Source of the DNA: Paraphysoderma sedebokerense
Lineage: Eukaryota > Blastocladiomycota > Physodermatomycetes > Physodermatales > Physodermataceae
Direction: 5' to 3'
NCBI GenBank assembly: GCA_025602915.1
Contig: JAHLJZ010000038.1
Span: 124,001-188,000, forward strand
Length of the DNA stretch: 64,000 nt
Part shown: positions 61,318 through 64,000 of the stretch, in pieces
Layout: the number at the start of each line of letters is the position of its first letter
How positions within the stretch are numbered: the stretch's first letter is position 1
Notes under the pieces: model-generated
The model's input: only the letters and a program-made list of their open reading frames with translations
Databases searched by the model: none
What the model was told of the DNA's origin: nothing
Made by a program: the position numbers and the translations under genes

Positions 61318-64000
61318 TCATTTATTACTTTTTATCTTTATCGCCGTATTATTCGTAACTTGTTCTTTAATACAATTTTTACAATACAACACCGTATCCA
61401 TTGTCTCTTTAATTTTTTCTTCGTACGAAGCCCATTCTAACAGTCTATTCGGATCCGTAAGTTGCACCATCGCCCCCCGCAGAAAATTCAAATGGATTTT
61501 CGTACGCGAATCTAAATCTGTAGATGAAAATATTAGCCAAAAAAATCGTGGACTAAATTCTCCGGATTTGGACTTGACATAGGAAAGTAGATGTGGTACC
61601 TTCTAGTAACGACGTGAATTCATTTTCTATTGACGGGAACGCTTTACATAGATCAATCGTAGCGGGTAACGCCGCCAAGAGATACGGTAAACGCTCGTAA
61701 TTTATACCCTGCGGTGGTCGGTTTTCTGGAATCGGTGGTACAATTTGTTTACCAAAATCAGTCAAGCTGGGTAGTAGACATTTGCGAGTTAAATCTAGAC
61801 TGTGGTATTTGGTGTTCAAGAAAATTAGGACTAGAATTAGATCATCCGATAAACAACCAGTTCGGATTCATCCGACTTACGTGTGTGGCATCGGAAACTC
61901 CTGAAGCAATTTTCCGGCGACTAGGTACACGAAGGCACGTTGTGGTGGGGGAGATACACTAGCGAGTTCGGGGATGTGATCCAAAAACGTGTCTGTCAAT
62001 TATCAGTTCATGTTAAGAAACGTGATACTTGAAAATATCGTGGAAATCGAGCCTCTGAGAAAGGTTGCAAAATCATGATAGTAGAGGTAAAAGGATACGG
62101 AATGTGGGGATTTTAACTGTAAAAGGAATCAATTCTTGATCGTATGTTTGAAAATTGACTAATTTGACCAGCGATATACGATCAAGAAAGGCTTGATGCA
62201 GGAATAATGTAGCATCAGTTCTAATTTGTTGGAAATCACCTAGAAAATCACTCCGATTAATACACCAACGACAAAGTCACTATGGTGATCCATGATAGTT
62301 TCCAGAATGCATACTGTAATTTGATAAATCACTCGGTCGTTCTTTACATATATCCAACAATATTTGCAACGCAGCAGAATCTTGAGAATATTGTAATGCT
62401 TTTACATTGAGTGGCTGTAATTTGGGAGCATTGGTTCCCATTGCGACCTAATGAATACAGTAACACACTTTTTAGAGAAATGATAGTTTGAATGGAGCTA
62501 ACAAACAAATGAACAAACCTGGTTTAAACTTGATTTGGCGTAGGTAAGCGGAAACATCATATCTTCAAATTGTCTTGAAACGACGAGAACGGACCGTAAG
62601 AGCTACAGTTGAGGGTATTAGACTCGAATTAAAAGCAGTCCAAAACGAATCAAGAAGCGTCAAAGGTACCTGTAAGAAAATGCGGAAGATAGGTGGACAA
62701 CGAAATACGTTGTCGTGACATCGAAACAGCAACAGAGGATTTGTGATAATGTCAAGAAAGGTGTAGTTGCTAGAAAAATTATATTAGCGTGATCGAAAGA
62801 TTTGCCTTTCGTGATTCAATTTCTGTCATACCCAGCCACGTCAGTCGCTTTCGGCACGATTCGATTCACTGTCGCCACCCATAGTTCATGCGGGACTGTT
62901 AAGTTTAGCTTGTACCATATTTTTTCAATAGAATTTAAACAATCGTCATGAACCCTATTGTCGATACACAAAACGTATAAGTACCGAAAATCTGGTTCAA
63001 AGCATCGACAACGGTATTTTTTTTTTCCTACGTACCGGTTCTCGTAACAACGAGGGAACACAGCACCAACAATGTTCCAAACATAAGGAGACAAGAGAGA
63101 TAAATCTAATGAATAAAGCCAATGCAGTGCTGAGGAAATTCAAGAAAGTCGTTTAGAATTGTTTCAAATATGTAACCACTAAATCCAAAGGGGAAAAGTG
63201 GTCACCTGATTGCGCTCGTATAGGACTTCTATGGATTTGCTCAATCGACTTGATAGCATACGCAACCCGATGATTGAAACTTCGAGAAGCGAGGCGGGCC
63301 GGCAGAAAGGACGCCGACTGGTCTACCGCGCGTTTGATGAAATACGATTCTAAAATTGGTTTGGTTGTGCTAGTTGTACGATGTTGTAAGTGACTAAGCT
63401 GTATTGGATTGCACGCCAAAAAGGAGCTCATACCGTGAATCTTCATCCAGTATCAAGAATTTAGAGACATCGAGGAGATGTTTTATGGTACCTTCTATTA
63501 ACCCTACCAATTTGGGGTAAACAAATCGATAATCATCCTCTTTTTCAATCCACCTCAATATCTTGGCAACAGGAAGAGTATAAAGGAAATGATTCGAGTA
63601 AGGAATCAACCTCAAAGCTGATTCTGCTCGGGACAACAATCGATTAGTGTAAGCGAGAATGTAAAACAACAGAAGCACGTGATAAGGTTGGAATGTGACT
63701 GGATGTCCGTAGAAATGAGGCGTCAGCAAGGCTTCTGGGATATGTGTTATGTATGCTGAATCGAAAATTCTAGACACATCTGTTAATTTTTCGAATTCTG
63801 AGAATATGCTTAGATTTTGATAAGTAAGAGTGCAACATACGCGGAAACATATTCATCAATTAAATCCAAAAGAACGGATTCGATTGGAGCCGAACTATGC
63901 AACATCTTTTCGTAAACCCACTCTTGAATGTCTATGCAAGCGGTTTGAAAGATATTTCCCTTCAGAAATTGATGAAAGCAGACGATTGGGAATGTCGAAG
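61318..64000 (-). CDS. INTS2: Integrator complex subunit 2 (INTS2), 3' part
   Basis: Twelve exons, the first cut by the window end: 64000-63841, 63769-63434, 63369-63206, 63129-63036, 62954-62832, 62769-62670, 62602-62519, 62447-62315, 62239-62099, 61992-61881, 61799-61600 and 61517-61318 (about 614 residues seen). Integrator cleaves nascent RNA and terminates transcription of snRNA and paused genes. Close matches to human INTS2 are VLLLFYILAYTNRLL, NPLLLFRCHDNVFRCPP, ALQYSQDSAALQILLDIC, SLVKLVNFQTYDQELIPFTV, FLDHIPELAS and LPYLLAALPATIDLCKAFPS followed by a short region to SLL. Phase closes at every junction. I first considered MED23, but the INTS2 match is far better. Confidence 0.88.

Noticed and set aside
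61318-64000. MED23 identity for the last gene
   Set aside because: Initial resemblance was weak. The block around LVNFQTYDQELIP, HIPELAS and LPATIDLCKAFPS matches human INTS2 almost segment by segment.

Overview
This is a compact, intron-rich nuclear eukaryotic window with about 28 protein genes on both strands and very short intergenic gaps. Nearly every gene has short introns, mostly 50-110 nt, with GT-AG ends and donors such as GTAAGT, GTATGT, GTTTGT, GTTCGT and GTATCC. Gene content suggests an early-diverging, probably flagellated (chytrid-like) fungus or a close holomycotan relative. It has a fungal-style HOP1 with a PHD and winged-helix region, PAS-kinase and P4-ATPase genes. It also has an Integrator subunit (INTS2) and a TSNAXIP1-like coiled-coil gene, both normally absent from yeasts and most Dikarya. 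The lineage is an inference. All exon joins were made by eye; reading phase closes across each model, but none is backed by transcripts.

Layout. 0-2.4 kb: end of an RNF14-like RBR ligase, then a serine incorporator. 2.8-5.4 kb: meiotic HOP1 (minus). 5.8-7.9 kb: splicing factor USP39/SAD1. 8.4-12.3 kb: coatomer gamma. 13-14.4 kb: a small secreted protein and a small membrane protein. 14.9-19.6 kb: RPAIN-like, CLYBL-like, BUD20/ZNF593 and CutC. 19.9-24.9 kb: P4 flippase. 25-31.6 kb: DNAJC9-like, a WKF-domain protein, and POL5/MYBBP1A. 31.8-34.2 kb: alanine aminotransferase. 34.3-37.8 kb: STRIP/FAR11. 38-41.2 kb: TSNAXIP1-like. 41.3-42.8 kb: F-box protein. 43.1-46 kb: DNA ligase I. 46.1-46.9 kb: PHF5A/RDS3. 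47.1-49.1 kb: INO80 subunit IES2. 49.4-49.6 kb: a patchwork of fragments copied from two genes in this same window. 50.1-51.2 kb: a seven-helix membrane protein. 51.5-52.5 kb: a DNA-transposon-like element with terminal inverted repeats and a Ulp1-type protease fragment. 52.8-54.7 kb: fusion of a degenerate pseudouridine synthase with a PrmC/HemK methyltransferase. 55.1-56.2 kb: mitochondrial membrane protein. 57.4-59.5 kb: PAS-kinase-type kinase. 60.4-61.1 kb: EVE-domain protein. 61.3-64 kb: Integrator subunit 2, running off the window.

Most genes are housekeeping: splicing (USP39, PHF5A), ribosome biogenesis (BUD20, WKF protein, POL5), chromatin and replication (IES2, DNAJC9, LIG1, RPAIN, HOP1), and trafficking or membrane lipids (coatomer gamma, flippase, SERINC). 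Several pairs are divergent with short shared promoters: LIG1/PHF5A, WKF/POL5, CutC/flippase, RPAIN/CLYBL and HOP1/USP39. The most unusual items are the pseudouridine-synthase/PrmC fusion, the Integrator gene, the two-gene patchwork at 49.4 kb and the inverted-repeat element at 51.5 kb.
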